A stretch of 64,000 bases of DNA, taken from Dictyophora rubrovolvata (Eukaryota > Basidiomycota > Agaricomycetes > Phallales > Phallaceae). The notes below the pieces were generated by a model. That model was not told where the DNA came from and ran no database searches. It saw nothing but the letters and a program-made list of their open reading frames with translations. The DNA lies in contig CP114119.1 in NCBI GenBank assembly GCA_029959195.1, forward strand, positions 1,302,001 to 1,366,000, given 5' to 3'. Positions 44,805 to 57,349 of the stretch are shown one piece after another; within the stretch, counting starts at the first letter, position 1; each line of letters opens with the position of its first letter. Position numbers and translations under genes: made by a program.

Positions 44805-47800
44805 CTATCTTTCCTCCCTAGTATCCCGACGTGGGCCAGTTTTCCATGGCTCACTCGTCCGAGTAAGTGTGGTTAGCTGAAATTGATCCCGTAAAATTGG
44901 CCCACAGTACATCAAAAGAACTGTCAAGTACAAACCTGTTCGTCAACAAACTGTGGCTTGAGGGGTGTTGCTTCCTTATCACTTTCACCCCCGTCTTCTT
45001 CTTCAGCGTAAGAGCGGACATTGTTGTGAACAGCAGCCCATTTTCCTTGGCCACGAACATTATCAACCCACTCCAATGTTTCTATACCAATGGAACGTAG
45101 TTGGCGAGATCGCGACTTCCACGGCACAGATTTTCGGTCAACGCTACTTGCACGACTAGGTGCACGACTCCAGTCGCGCTCTTGTTCGACAATAGCGGCA
45201 GCGCTATTTTGGGTAACTGCTCGTTTGGAAATACGTTTCCTTGCAGGTGATATGGCCGAAAGTAGCTTAGGATCATTTGGAAAGATTAGAGGGAGCATAT
45301 AACGCGAGTCCTGTAGTTCACCAAGAACATCTGGTGTACGAGGAGAGTACCACTTCACTCGACCTTGCTTTCTATAGAACAATGAATCTATATCTCGGAA
45401 ACTTTCCGATCGTTCCGATACGGCGGACGCAGAGTCACCAGATGTTCCTTCCGAAGAGTCATTGACTGTCGAAGAAATATTACTTTCATAATCATTATCT
45501 CGTTCATTTATCTTCGAAATCGTTGCCATTAGCACTATTGGAGAAAAAGAAAATTCACTAACGTCGCGACGAATGGCCTCAACTCCAAGCTTTATTCTGC
45601 GCCGTTCCCAGTCCTTATGTAACTGTGCAAGGTATTGGGCGCACTCGTCACTCATATGACCTTCTGTTACCTACAACATGAAGAAAGGTTAGAAACAGTT
45701 CTTAAAGTTGAGCGGACTGAATAGACTGACTTCATATCGGTAGTCACGTGCGGCACGTCGCATCTGAAATATGTTCTATAAGATTAACGACAAGACAAAG
45801 GGATATATCTCACCTGTAAAGGATTAAGATGTTTCATCATTTGAATAGTCTCTACTAGTGTAGCAAACTCCGTAAGAGAAGATAGGCACTAAAGAGAAAT
45901 CATAGTTACCATCCAACATGTATATATTAAAAAGAAGCCCACTTACCTGAAGCCAGTGTAGAAGCTCACGAACTGGTGCAAAATGAGCATCAATGCCCTG
46001 AGGCAGACCCGAAGTAATAATCCATTCATCAAGAACGCTTAGATTCATGGAAATTTGAACTGCTCGCGACCTATGTAAAAAGATTGTAAGCGGAAGACTT
46101 GATAGCATTATATTATATTACTGACCGACATAAATATTTCTTCCTTCCTAGCATCCGATTAAACATTTCGCCTTTATTAGACGATGTCAATTAAATCACC
46201 TAATAGAAACGAAAAAAAGCAAAGCATAGCCTACTTGCAGTCCAATATAATATTTGAGAATAAATTTGAGTGACAATTGCGGGGTTTATACCAGTGAGGA
46301 CGAGTAAATTATAAAGCGCGTCAAGATATGTTGTTATATCCTGTGGTTGAGCTGCATGCGAATCCGAAACCAATGAGGATAATGCCGGTGTAGATGTTCG
46401 TGCTCGAGTCAGACTTTGAGTCCATGTGGTGCGGTGTTGTGAACCTGCAGCGGGTGAAGGAGAGCGAGATGTTGGACTATTCCCGTTTAAGGGTGAGGTG
46501 GGTAAAAGCAAATCCGGCTTCTTCTTGGTGAGTTTAGTATTACTGCTTGCAAAGGGCCGAAGAAAGGACCACTCCTTTTCAAATTGTATATTATCGAACT
46601 CGGACGAAAGAGGGGCACAGTCTAGAAAACAAGCATCCAGAAGTGTGTCTATCTTACGCTCCGCAATCCGAATAATAAATACTACCGGAAAAAAAAAAGG
46701 AAAGATATCAAACGTGAAATAAAACAGGTATGAGAACTATTTAAGCCTACCATAAATAGCGCGAATGAGTCCCTGCAACAGAGCGAAAAGTTCGAGTAAA
46801 TCACAGATTTCAGCGATGCTATTGTCGCATTGAAGAAAATGCAATAACACAGTCATGTTGTACAGCCAAAAGGTTTGTAACAAAACATCGTCCGGATTAG
46901 CCTGAGGATATAGATAAGCAAACGATTCGAAGTTTCAGAAAAAAGAATTCACAAATATAATACGCTCGATGCGATCGACGGCGCCACCCATCAAATCTTC
47001 AAGCCAAGTATCATCACATGCCAAACATGCAAACCGAGCGAGAAGATATAATGCACGAGCCGGTTCAGCACATCTAAGTCCGGAAGGAGAATTGAAAGTG
47101 AGAGAGTCTAATACAGCAGGCAGCGTGGCCGGAGAAAATACTAGCATGGATGTGAAATCTATCGATGGGGTCTAGGAAGAACCTTTTTATTAGCAGATGC
47201 TCGAGGGGTAAGATGAGATGGGAAATGAGACCTTACATATGGTAGTTCCATAGGGCTGATATCTTTATCGAACGTTTCATCGTCTGTCTCCTCGTCTGAA
47301 TCATCTAAATCAACAGAGCTGACCCCCCACCAGCCATTTTTGAGACCAAGAATCTGCCCTATATGTTTCTTGTGAGAAAGAGAGCTAGACTCGGCCTGAC
47401 ATCGCTGTTCTTCGCGACGACGTCGCTTCTCCATGTGACCGTCCCCTGACCATCCCCTCTCCCGCATGGCTTCCTCTAGAATGAGCGCAATTGCTTCACG
47501 TCCAGGTATGAGTGAATGGGCAGTCAAAATGTCCAGCGGAGTCAGACCGCGATTTGTTACCGTTAGAGGGGAACATCCATGGGTTATCAAGAAAGAGACG
47601 AGGGATGGGGATGCAAATAAACTAGCGTGATGTAAAGGGGTCCAACCCTCTGTAGAATTCGTGAGGCCTAGATCAATTGAAGGGGTCAATAATACTATTA
47701 TTTTGCTTACCTTTGTCGGGAAGGTTGACGTCTGCCTTTTCGTTCACGAGGAGACGGATGCATTCTTCGCGTTCGATATCGCGCTCTGTCTCTGCGCCAA

Positions 47801-48116
47801 ATCCTAGGACGACATTGCTGATTAGAGATAGACCGTCGTCGTCTTGAAGAGACAAGTCGACGTATTGACGAGCATCGGAGTCAGATAGTATATAGACTAG
47901 CAAGGTGAGGTCTCCGAAAGTGCATGCACGAATAAGGGAATGCTGGACTACTTTTTGCTTTTGCGAAGAAGATAAACTGGGATTGGAGACGAGGGGATCT
48001 AGAGTTGCTGGCGAAGGGTATAAAGGTCGTAAGTCGGGATCTGGAGTAAGAGCAAGAGCAGGATTATTATGCAGCGCAGATGAAGAGGAGGATGGTGTGA
48101 TTGGATGCATTGTCAT
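44805..48116 (-). CDS. DIL and ankyrin-repeat domain protein
   Basis: Fungal protein with ankyrin repeats and a dilute (DIL) domain like that of myosin V tails. Start MTMHPITPSSSSSALHNNPA (a second in-frame Met is at 48110). Ankyrin part: LIRACTFGDLTLLVYILSDS, LSLQDDDGLSLISNVVLGFG, GWTPLHHASLFASPSLVSFL, LTVTNRGLTPLDILTAHSL. The middle segment has a basic helix (MEKRRRREEQR) and an acidic run (DDSDEETDDETFDKD). The DIL-like helices are LYLLARFACLACDDTWLEDL, FWLYNMTVLLHFLQCDNSIA, YLDALYNLLVLTGINPAIVT and VLDEWIITSGLPQGIDAHF. The C-terminal tail IETLEWVDNVRGQGKWAAVH is charged. One more intron may extend the end from FVDEQ (stop at 44924) to a short exon ending REER at 44805. Role in vesicle or actin transport is inference. 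Confidence 0.83.
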
Positions 48117-48341
48117 ATAAGAATGGGTATTTGCCCGAGTAGTCTTGAGGGCAATTTAGTAGATATTATATATATAATGTATTCTCGGCGCAACCCAGCC
48201 CCAAGCACTGGCATGCGAGCACTGAGTCTTGAGCTTGAGGCAGCTACGAGGCGTGCGAAACGTAACCCTCTCGCTGGAGAGGACTATTTTAAGACATAGT
48301 TGCCCTGCCTTACATAAGGTTGCTCCAATAAATAGACCTTC
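48117..48341. promoter_or_regulatory. Divergent region DIL-ankyrin / RRP15
   Basis: 225 nt between divergent starts; an AT-rich ATTATATATATAATG at 48166-48180 may be the core element. Confidence 0.4.
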
Positions 48342-49111
48342 ATGTCTGCATCTGAATCCGCTCGGTCGTCCTCCGTATCAGAGTCTGAGGCTGGAAGCAA
48401 TGATACCGACACCGAAATTGTGCAAGCTCAGCTTGCAAATGCAAAATCCCGCAAAACACTCAAGCGAAAACGTCGCGCGACTTCGCCCTCGCGTTTTGGA
48501 CAGACTCTCGAAGCGTTGTTGGAAACGAATGCTCCTGGACAGACTAACGGGGTCGTTCTTGCATTGAAGCCTGGTATAAGGCGGCGAAAAAAAGAAGAAA
48601 AACTAGAGAAAGGAGCTAGGAAGCTACTTGAGGGAGAAAAGAAAGAACGAGAAGAAATTGGTCGGGTTAAGGATGTGATTGGAGGATGGGGCATGGAGGG
48701 CGAAAGATCGCTGAGGAAAGTCGCACAACGTGGAGGTATAACTTTCTGAATGTTTCACTCAAGACAGCCACATGACGCAGCGTTCTTTTTTTTCTCTTCT
48801 TTCGTAGTCATCACTTTATTCAATGCTATCCAACAATCGCACGCAGCCGCCGAAGTGGCCAAAGAGAGTTTAGGAGCAGGACGCGGGACTGGAAAGCCCC
48901 GTTTACCAGCACCCGACCCTGAAAGAAATGACAAAGTGCCCCCAAAAAGGAAGCTGAACATTGTTGGCCAAGGCAAAAGAGGTATGTATACCTAGATAGT
49001 ATAGATATGTCTCTATGTACATGTTTCGCTCACATTGTGTTTGTAGAGAGACTGGATTCAGACAGTTTTATGGAGATGATCAGAGCAGGCGGAACGGTGT
49101 CCAAAAGCTAA
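48342..49111 (+). CDS. RRP15: Ribosomal RNA processing protein RRP15
   Basis: Nucleolar factor for maturation of 60S pre-ribosomes. Start MSASESARSSSVSESEAGSN is acidic and Ser-rich. Then basic TLKRKRRATSPSRFGQTLEA, LLETNAPGQTNGVVLALKPG, a charged helix (EEKLEKGARKLLEGEKKERE), and after an intron the signature VVITLFNAIQQSHAAAEVAK. A last exon gives ERLDSDSFMEMIRAGGTVSK, stop at 49111. Three exons, about 225 residues. Confidence 0.92.
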
Positions 49112-49500
49112 TATGCAAGTCTGTATGCAAAATCTATATTATCCTCACATCCAAATTGCTTTGTATTTACATATAGTATTATTGCCGGAAGTAAAATAAT
49201 AACAACTTTTATCATATCTAGCGTGCGTGCGTGACTCCAGTTCCTAGTCCCTTGTGGGAAAGCGTCACGTGCGTCACGGGTGTGAATAAGCGTCTCCAGT
49301 GACAGTCTTTGTGCCTTTGCCCGTTCAGCTCATCATCCGTCCTCGTCGTTAGCAGCGTCGACCGCCCCCCCCCTTCTTGCTCCTCACCTGTATTTGATAC
49401 CCCCCCACTCATTTCTCTCCCGTATATCCCCCTCCATCTTTCTTCTAATTCCCCCCCTTCCGTATCTCGTCCTGGATACCCTTCCATAGCTCCCTACAAC
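49112..49500. promoter_or_regulatory. Upstream region of BCK1
   Basis: About 390 nt after RRP15. Pyrimidine-rich from 49360 to 49470 (C-runs), fitting a fungal 5' leader. The frame is open from 49309 into BCK1, but the first Met in good context with the conserved basic start is at 49501. Confidence 0.5.
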
Positions 49501-52500
49501 ATGGTGGGCAGGCGCAGAGGTCCCTTAATTGTTGCCAACCCCGACTCTGATTCAGACAGTCTAAGCAGTAATGGAGACGTTCATCACCATTTGTCTTCCC
49601 CGCCTCCATCAGTCCTTTCTAGCATCGAGCCTCCTGCCCCAATCTTCGGGTCGGTCTCTCATTCGATACCTTCCGACAATGTCTCTGGTAGTTCTCGTTC
49701 ATCACCAGCACCGGATACAACTCCTCCTCCCACCCCCGGTCAGCTACAGCCCCCCGTCGACCTCAATTCTGGCATTCTTGGAAAAATGCCCCAGAAGGAT
49801 CGTCACCATGTTCAACAATTTGAGCGCGAGGCTGACGCCCACGGTATAGCAAGAGTACCCCATCATATTCGCAAACCGTCAAGCGATGCTTTGCAGAATA
49901 TTGTATGTCCCTTTTCTCATTCACTTAAATTCACATTTTTGTTGAACATGAGTTACTGCTGTTCTGTTGTTTAAAGACCCAGGTCCAAATGTTACATTCC
50001 TCAGCGACTATGTCTCCCACAAGTACGGAACATGTTGAACCACGAGTAATCATGGCCTCCGCAGATGGTGAAATCTATAAGAAGGTTATTATAACTCTCG
50101 CCCGTACCGGTGATGCTGTTCGCGAATTAGTTTTTGCCGCAGTAAGCGCTCTTGTTCTAATGTCCGATTCATTTTGCTCAAATCTGATCTCTCCCATTAG
50201 CTTCAAATAGCTGACGAAGACCAAGCTAATCATGAAATATATCAGGACAGCGAATTTGCGCACGATGAACCGTTGTCTAATGAGCAGCTATATGACATAT
50301 GCACCCGTCCCTGTTCAAGCGGTCCTCTTCAATTTCTCATTAAACGCCGTCCTCAGCCTCATTTACGGGCCTTACCACCACCACCTGTCATTGCTCCACC
50401 CGTCCCTCTCGACCGTCAACCACTCCCTCCCATCGGAACGTCACCCTTCTCCAACCATTTTCCTGGAAAGCGTCCTAGCCCACAATCCCAACACGAGACT
50501 TCTAGCTCGACTAGTGATCGTCGTGGTGATTTCTCTCCGAGCTATGAAGGTCCTGCCTTAGATTCCGCGTCAAGCCGGAGAAATAACCCCCTTCCGCGAC
50601 CTCCACAGCAACGACCCGTTGTCGGTATCAGAATTTTGAGGAATCCTCCTCCGAGCATCTCGTTAGCGTCCAGCCGCACCAATAGCGCCTCCAGTTCCGG
50701 ATTGCCTTTTGTTCCTCCTCTTCAAATCCGAAGTCCCGCTGTGACACCACCATTGTACGCCAGATCGCCACCCGCTACTCGCGATGGGTCATATTCTCGG
50801 GAACATCTCAGGAGCAGGGATGGTTTATCAAGCAGAGATGGTTCCTCCAATCGAGATAACACCTTGAACTTACTTGATTCGCGACCCGGCCATATACGTC
50901 GAGGCTCGGACGTTGAACAGAACGAACAAGATCGCCTCCTGCGCAAGGACCGTGAAAAGCGTGAACGGGACCGTCGTGAAAAGGAGCTAAGAGAGCAGAT
51001 GCGCTCGGAGCAGACAAAACAATGGCAAATGGCCCAGATGCGTAACCAATTTACTGACACCCCTAGCCCTATAGAACGTTTATCTCCGACTGCTACCTGG
51101 AATCATAGTGATTTCATCGATGCTCGAACCAGACCTGGCACAAGTGGCACGCCGATTAATTCTCCAAGAACAGCGTCTAGTGACCGTCCTTCAACGGCTC
51201 AGCCCCTTATCCGATCCTTCAATAATACATCATTTTACCCATCCTCCAACCAAGCTTCTTACCGACCCAATACAGCCAATCTCATTTCTAGTAGTCGACA
51301 AGGTAGTATACCCAATCATGTGCAACCTCATTCATATCAACCACCCGCTACAGCAACTGGTGTAACGACTCCTGGCTTTCAAACCAGTGCTGGGGGTCAA
51401 GCAGTACCCGATTGGTGGGTAGTCAATTGGCACGGTCGTGACGCTCGTGCTCCGCTCCCTATGAAAAGCTTCAGTGATTTGCGTCAACAAGCCGCCAACA
51501 CGCAACCTCGGCGTCGCCTCCCAACGCCCACTTCAGCGACATCATCACGCAGTATCAACAACTTCGGGGGACCAAGCGATTATATTCCCCCTCATTCCCC
51601 CCCACATCACGCACAGTCGATTCCGTTGCCTTATCATGATGTTCCTAAAAACATTCTCCCGTTGTCCCCTCCATTTCGTCGAGGCGAATTTGCTAGTTCT
51701 TCATCCGAACAAATTCGAAGTGGTTCCGGAGGTTGGATAGGGGAACGTCCAAGGTCACCGCCGGGTACTCCTAGTTTATACAGTTCAGACCGCCCAGATT
51801 ATGTGCCTCCTCCTCCACTTCCTGATGCTGCACGAAACGAGTTTAATAGCTTCGGTCAAGCTGCTGTGCAACTCGCCGCTCATAAACTGTCAAAGGATCG
51901 GTTGGACAAGGAAAATTCGCCTACTGTTCGCTCTCCTGTAGAACCTTCGGAATCGACTTTGAGGCAGGATGAGTATAATTATCCACCCCATTTCATGGGT
52001 TCGGACATGGGAAGCGAATCTACACTAGTGAGCCAAATGGGTGGCAAACCCGGAAATAGTTTGTCGTCCATGACATTGAAACCTCCTGGTGCGCTTGTCC
52101 CAGGACCTTCTTCGCCTGCTCCAGATGACGACGGAGAGTACTCAGATGAGACCGAAGAGAGTACCGACGATGATAGCTCAGGGGCTAATTTCTGGCAACC
52201 CGAGAAAAAGCGTGGAAGCAAGAGAATGTCTAAAAATTATTTGCCTCCCATAACCACCAATGCCACTCTCATGCCCCCCAAAATTATTGTTCCGGGTATC
52301 ACAGGAGCGCCCCTCTCTCCCATTCCCGCCTCACCTATTACTACGACCCGTATTAAGCCCCTTCAACCTCTGTCTTCCAACCCTAATCGTAACTCTCTAT
52401 TTGTAAAGCGGGACTCTATTACTTGGGCTGTCCGCCCACCTCCAGAGGATATGTACGAACGCCTGGAAGAATTTTTCCCTGACCATGATCTGGATAAGCC

Positions 52501-53931
52501 CGTCATCGATATGACACCTTCGGGAAGCTCTTCCCCCATACAGCCCGAAGCCCCGCCAGTACTCCCTACCACCACAAAAATCCGATACAAGAAATCCATC
52601 CGGGCTGCTGCACATGAAAGAGCATCCAAGGGTAGCGCTGCCGCTGCACAAATGCTGCGCAAACGTAGCACGAAACTATGGGGTAGTCGAGTAGAGGAGG
52701 TTACCCCTGCCCAAGCTAAAGCCGCTGCTTTAGGAGCTGTTGAATCTCCTCCTCCGTCAGGCATCAGTACTAAACGTTCGTGAACCTAATATGAAATTCC
52801 TTTTTTATTTTATTTTAATGGACTAATCTTTGACTTGATTCAGCTATATTTAAATGGGTGAAAGGGGATCTGATTGGAAAGGGTACCTATGGACGAGTCT
52901 ACTTAGCCTTCAATGCCACGGCAGGTGAAATGATCGCTGTTAAGCAAGTTGAATTGCCGAAAACTATCAGCGATCAGGGTGATCACAGACAGAAGCAGGT
53001 GGTAGAGGCTCTTCTTTCGGAAAGCGACACACTCAAAGATTTGGATCATCCTAACATTGTACAATATCTGGGAATCGAGCAGTCTGCCGATCACTTAAGT
53101 ATGTAAGTGCTAGATAGTTCTCGCTGCCTTTCGTTTCCGCGTATTATAATGACATTGGTACCCACCTACCTAGCTTTTTGGAATACGTACCTGGAGGATC
53201 GATCGGAGGCTGTATACGAAAACATGGCAAGTTCGATCACGACGTGGTACGGTCATTTACGTCGCAAGTTCTCGCCGGTCTTGAGTATTTGCACTTGCGA
53301 GGTGTTTTGCATCGAGATCTAAAGGCTGACAATATATTACTGGACCCTTCCGGAGTTTGCAAAATTTCGGATTTTGGCATTTCGAAACGGAGTGGTAAGC
53401 GGTGTACAGTTGCATGACGCTTCGATCGGTTCTAAATAACATTTGATTAGATGACATATACGATAACGCAGCGTTTACTGCCATGCAGGGATCCATTTTC
53501 TGGATGGCACCGGAAGTGATGAATAACAAGGGGCAAGGATACAACGCAAAAATCGACATTTGGAGTCTCGGCTGTGTGGTTCTGGAAATGTGGGCCGGTA
53601 AACGACCCTGGAATCAGGACAACATGTATGCTGTAATGTTTAAGGTGCGTAAAAGCTCCAACAGCTCATCCTCGTTGTTTGGTTAATGCTATGGCCGTAG
53701 TTGGGTGCTGAACGTGCTGCGCCACCTGTTCCAGATGATGTAGAGCTGGAGGAGGTAGAAGACGATTTTAGACGCAAATGCTTTGCGATGTACGTCTTTT
53801 TAGACTGTTTCATGTTGAAGCTCACTAAAAGCCTTCTCAGTGATCCAGCCGAACGGCCAACGGCTGCTGAACTTCGAAAACACAAATTCTTGGAGCAAAA
53901 ACCAAATTGGGTATTTACGGGCTTCAACTAG
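49501..53931 (+). CDS. BCK1: BCK1-type MAP kinase kinase kinase (cell wall integrity pathway)
   Basis: MAPKKK that acts downstream of protein kinase C in cell-wall stress. Start [20 protein letters not shown]. After a Ser/Pro-rich leader, a Ras-association-like segment [20 protein letters not shown] continues over an intron into [20 protein letters not shown] and [12 protein letters not shown]. About 750 disordered Pro/Ser-rich residues follow, with a charged helix near [20 protein letters not shown]. Kinase: [114 protein letters not shown]. It ends NWVFTGFN. At least eight introns, mostly in the 5' and kinase parts. About 1300 residues. Confidence 0.93.
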
Positions 53932-54218
53932 AATTCCTTCCTCGCTGGTATGGACGTTTCGATCTAATTCATTATTCCAGTCATTGTTTCAAGGTTTTTC
54001 CTCTCTCTTGTTTTCTCTTTACTTGTCTCGTATTAGCCAAACATTTTTTACATATCTCATAACGCATGTTTTGATTTCACGCTCGTGTATCGCCAATCTC
54101 GTTCGCTGCAATAAATCAAGTGGTTTACGTGATATGACGTCATGAATTGTCATCGATCCTACTAGTACATGGAGCCAAGCTACTACTAAAATACCTTGCA
54201 GAAACAACTCAGAACGAT

Positions 54219-56215
54219 ATGGAAAGTGACTCTCGGACCCAAGCGGCAGTCAAAATCCAGCGTTTGTGGAGAAGTCGTTGTGCTAAGCATTTAGACAGCG
54301 CAGCACGATGGCAAGATGCTACGGACAGGGTTCAATTAAAGGCACGTACAACTTGGGGTTCAGTATTATACTCAGTTTGATCGGAAATAAATTCAAGGTG
54401 GGAGTTGAATGTACGTCCTTTGTTTTGCCTTTTACAATACAAAACCTCATGGTCTCTTTTTTTTGTTCAGCTGCCATAAGAGGGGACAATTCTCCTCGAT
54501 CCCGCTGGCGTCGAGCGATCATCATTGCGGGACGCATCAAAGACCCGAATGATGTGCTCGTGAGGAATACAGGAGGACAGCAAATTTCGGTTGAGTCCAA
54601 TCAATCTAAAATTCTTGAAACGCAGCATTGGCTAGAGCTTATTGACGGGAAACATCGTTATGGGTCCAATCTCAAACGCTACCACCGCAGATGGCTTTCA
54701 GAGGCTACCAAAGATAAATTTTTTTCGTTGGTAAAGGTTTCTAAATCTATAGCATTTAATAACAAGACCAAATTGAGATGGAATTTAAGGTTGGATCACG
54801 GAGCAGGACGAGATATTTCGCTTCCTGAATGTCCTCGAGAGCGACTGGAATCAGAGGTGAGTCTATTGACATGAATTTTATGACACATCTCTTACAGCTT
54901 TACAGCGCATTTTGTGAGTGAAACTATTTCGGTGGATTTATATTGAAACAGTGACCAATGAAGATACCTTTCTGCTGAGCAAAGTTGGTTTTAATATCAT
55001 CAAATCTACAGAGCCTGATATCCGTCCAGGGCTTAATTATTTAGTGAAGATCGATAAAGAGGGAAAATTGCGGTGGGCTCGGAATGATCAATTAGTCGAT
55101 ACTACTCCAGGGAAGTGGAAAGACCCAGGCAATGGTGTCGGGATAGGTCCTGTCGAACCCACCAGCCAAATCACAATTATACCAAAAAGGCAGAGCGCAG
55201 AAACTCTGGCTCACCATTATACGACACGACACAAAAAACGTTCAAGAATTAGCAAGGCAGTCCGGTATAACTTCACCCCAACAGGCATAATGGACAGGCT
55301 CCTACAAAAAACTGTGCGCTCATCGAATTCCCTAAACTTTTCATCAAATAAATTGCGTGAATAGGTAAAGCAAAATACATGGATTTATGTCACAGTGTGT
55401 ACACAGCCCTATACCTGTTTCCCATACGCCTCCGACCTTAGAAAAAAATTATTACTCTAGGACAAAAATTGTGAATTTTGTCAATGCTTTAGCTGTGCGC
55501 GGGAATACTCACTTTTTCGAAGATAATTTATTTGTGGGGATCAAGGTGAGTCGCAGTATTCATGCTTTGACTTATTTCAATTGTCCATAGCTTTCACCTT
55601 AAACTCAGGTCACAGGCACATTTCAGCATTCTTCGTTTTTATCGGGCGGTGAGGCATCTACATAGTTCCGTTTTGTAGAATTTTGAACAATTTGGACAGG
55701 CTTGGTTACTTCGGCTGGATTAATTAGTGTGGAAAGTGGTGTAATAAGGAAGCTCTCCCCTTTGAGCGGTCATTATAGGTATTAAGGGAAGTTTCAAGTG
55801 AAACCCTTTCATTGACCAATAATCGTTCAAAGGACGTCTATTGAGGTCAGGATGCTTACTTTTTTTTTGAAAAGAAGTTCTAACGCAATATCAGCATTTT
55901 AAAAATATGGTTAAGGTATTGAATGAACAAGGGGCACATTTAGGAAAACTGGATATCAACAGAGCAGAGGTGATTCTCTGGGGGTCAGGAACTGTTTCTG
56001 CTTTCAAAGAGTACAGTTAACTTAGTTTTTCCATTATTTATAGCGCCTCTCGATATGCGAAGGTCAAGGGTTTTGGTAAATCGGCAAAATCTGTACTTTT
56101 CCCGAAGCGAGTAGTCAGAGGTTCAGGAAGGAAAAGAGAACCCGGTAATAAACACGAGAAAAAAACCTTTGCCAAAAGAGAAAAACGTCGAGATATTTTA
56201 TACGGCCATCAATAA
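54219..56215 (+). CDS. IQ-motif (calmodulin-binding) protein, fungal family of unknown role
   Basis: The N-terminus MESDSRTQAAVKIQRLWRSR holds an IQ motif. Then SRWRRAIIIAGRIKDPNDVL, TQHWLELIDGKHRYGSNLKR (family hallmark), RLDHGAGRDISLPECPRERL, LNYLVKIDKEGKLRWARNDQ, TPTGIMDRLLQK, and, after several short exons, KQNTWIYVTDKNYNLFVGIK, VTGTFQHSSFLSGGLVTSAG, LISVESGVIRKLSPLSGHYR, TSIEHFKNMVKVLNEQGAHL and INRAEVILWGASRYAKV, with a Lys-rich tail ending RRDILYGHQ. More than ten exons; joins in the 3' half agree in phase. The exon structure between 54350 and 55010 is less sure. Family resemblance is to fungal and plant IQM-like proteins; biochemical role not known. Confidence 0.85.
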
Positions 56216-56284
56216 TGTATTAATACAGGAGGCAGGCGTGACGGGAAGTTAAGGATGAGGGGGATTTGCAAAGCGGACCATTAT

Positions 56285-57060
56285 TCATGGTGCACGAGAC
56301 CACTCTCCCACCACGTCCATAACGGAAACAGGTTGGGAAGCCTGGGAAGCTTATTATCAGTTTGTGGTGGTACCAAATCATATAGTATTGTACTTTTTCA
56401 TCATAGTCGACCCATTCAACTTGAGTTTCAAAAGGGATTTCGGAGAATATCGTCCCTGACTCTAAACCTTCACATTTCCATAGGCCCTGGAATTTATGCA
56501 ATTGGAGATACAGGTTCACGGTAAGGCAAGTGCAAGAGTGACGTACTCTGGGATCAAATCCTGTGAACTCTAGTCCGCGACACTCGACAGTTAAAAGAGG
56601 CGCAAATTGACTGTTGGAGTCTACAGTATATGGGCGAACTGGCGAACTATCAAATTTGGCGCTGCTTTCTCTTTTGCAAAACCGACACTTCCAAATAAAA
56701 TGTACGGTATTTCCTTTACCTCCGGATACTTCGTGCTCTTCCTAGAATGTTTTCGAGCGAAATCTATCAATCTTACTTCCTACTCACCAGGCGGTTAAGA
56801 GACACCAGCTTGGAATGCACTTCATTACAACTAGTGCACTTGACCTGAGAGGGTGCAGCGATTGACAAATGAGGTTTGTGAGGATGAAAGTATGTTGCAC
56901 CTGAAAGAAATAGTCAAATGAGTCCTTGTCAGGCTGCAAATTGGTAACGTTCTCAAGGTCGGCTTTGATGGATAATTGAAGACGCTTTCAATTGGAATGA
57001 CAATAAAAATATCAATATTTGGTATGTCATTGCAAAGCATGGTTATGCACTTACGACCAT
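56285..57060 (-). CDS. UPF0587/CZIB family CxxC zinc-binding protein
   Basis: Small conserved eukaryotic protein with two CxxC zinc knuckles. Exon 1 codes only ATG-GTC (57055-57060). Then RLQLSIKADLENVTNLQPDK, DSFDYFFQ, VKCTSCNEVHSKLVSLNRL, EEHEVSGGKGNTVHFIWKCR, FCKRESSAKF, APLLTVECRGLEFTGFDPR, GLWKCEGLESGTIFSEIPFE, TQVEWVDYDEK and a last exon ASQPVSVMDVVGEWSRAP with stop at 56285. All junctions keep phase, and the layout CxxC ... CxxC ... ECRGLEP ... DYDEK matches the family along its whole length (about 165 residues). Long-ORF inspection shows only fragments. Function unresolved; the human relative C1orf123 binds zinc. Confidence 0.93.
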
Positions 57061-57181
57061 TGGGAATAGTGCTCACTGATGCTCAGTGAGTTTGTCAGGA
57101 TGTGTGTAGAGTAGGTGTGATCGATGGATTCAGCTCATGGTGTATGTAATCATCTACATTGTTGGCGCCACGAGGTACGGT

Positions 57182-57265
57182 GGCTGCTTGGCTAAGGGGT
57201 ACAGCGTCGCACTTGTATTATGTAATGATGATGCGAAGATCAGGAGTTCAAATCTCCTAGTAGCC
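57182..57265 (+). tRNA. tRNA-Thr (anticodon UGU) with 13-nt intron
   Basis: A 7-bp acceptor stem (GGCTGCT with AGTAGCC), D arm GCT/AGC around AAGGGGTAC, anticodon stem TCGCA/TGCGA, T arm AGGAG-TTCAAAT-CTCCT. Loop C-T-TGT-A gives anticodon TGT, and 13 nt (TTATGTAATGATG) lie after position 37, the normal place for nuclear tRNA introns. A box GGCTAAGGGG and B box GAGTTCAAATC are present, and a TTTT terminator follows at once. It sits between divergent protein genes, 84 nt before the RING-CH start codon. Confidence 0.93.
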
Positions 57266-57349
57266 TTTTCTTTTCCCTCGGCACACCTTCCTCACTTCAC
57301 GTCAGAGTTTCCCATTTTTCATTTCAGTTTGAATCTTCCTGGTTGTTCA

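Noticed and set aside
54730-54790. In-frame segment LVKVSKSIAFNNKTKLRW in the IQ protein as true coding sequence
   Set aside because: It may be an intron (GTAAAG donor) since relatives lack it, but no acceptor restores the family sequence cleanly, so I left the junction open rather than call either.
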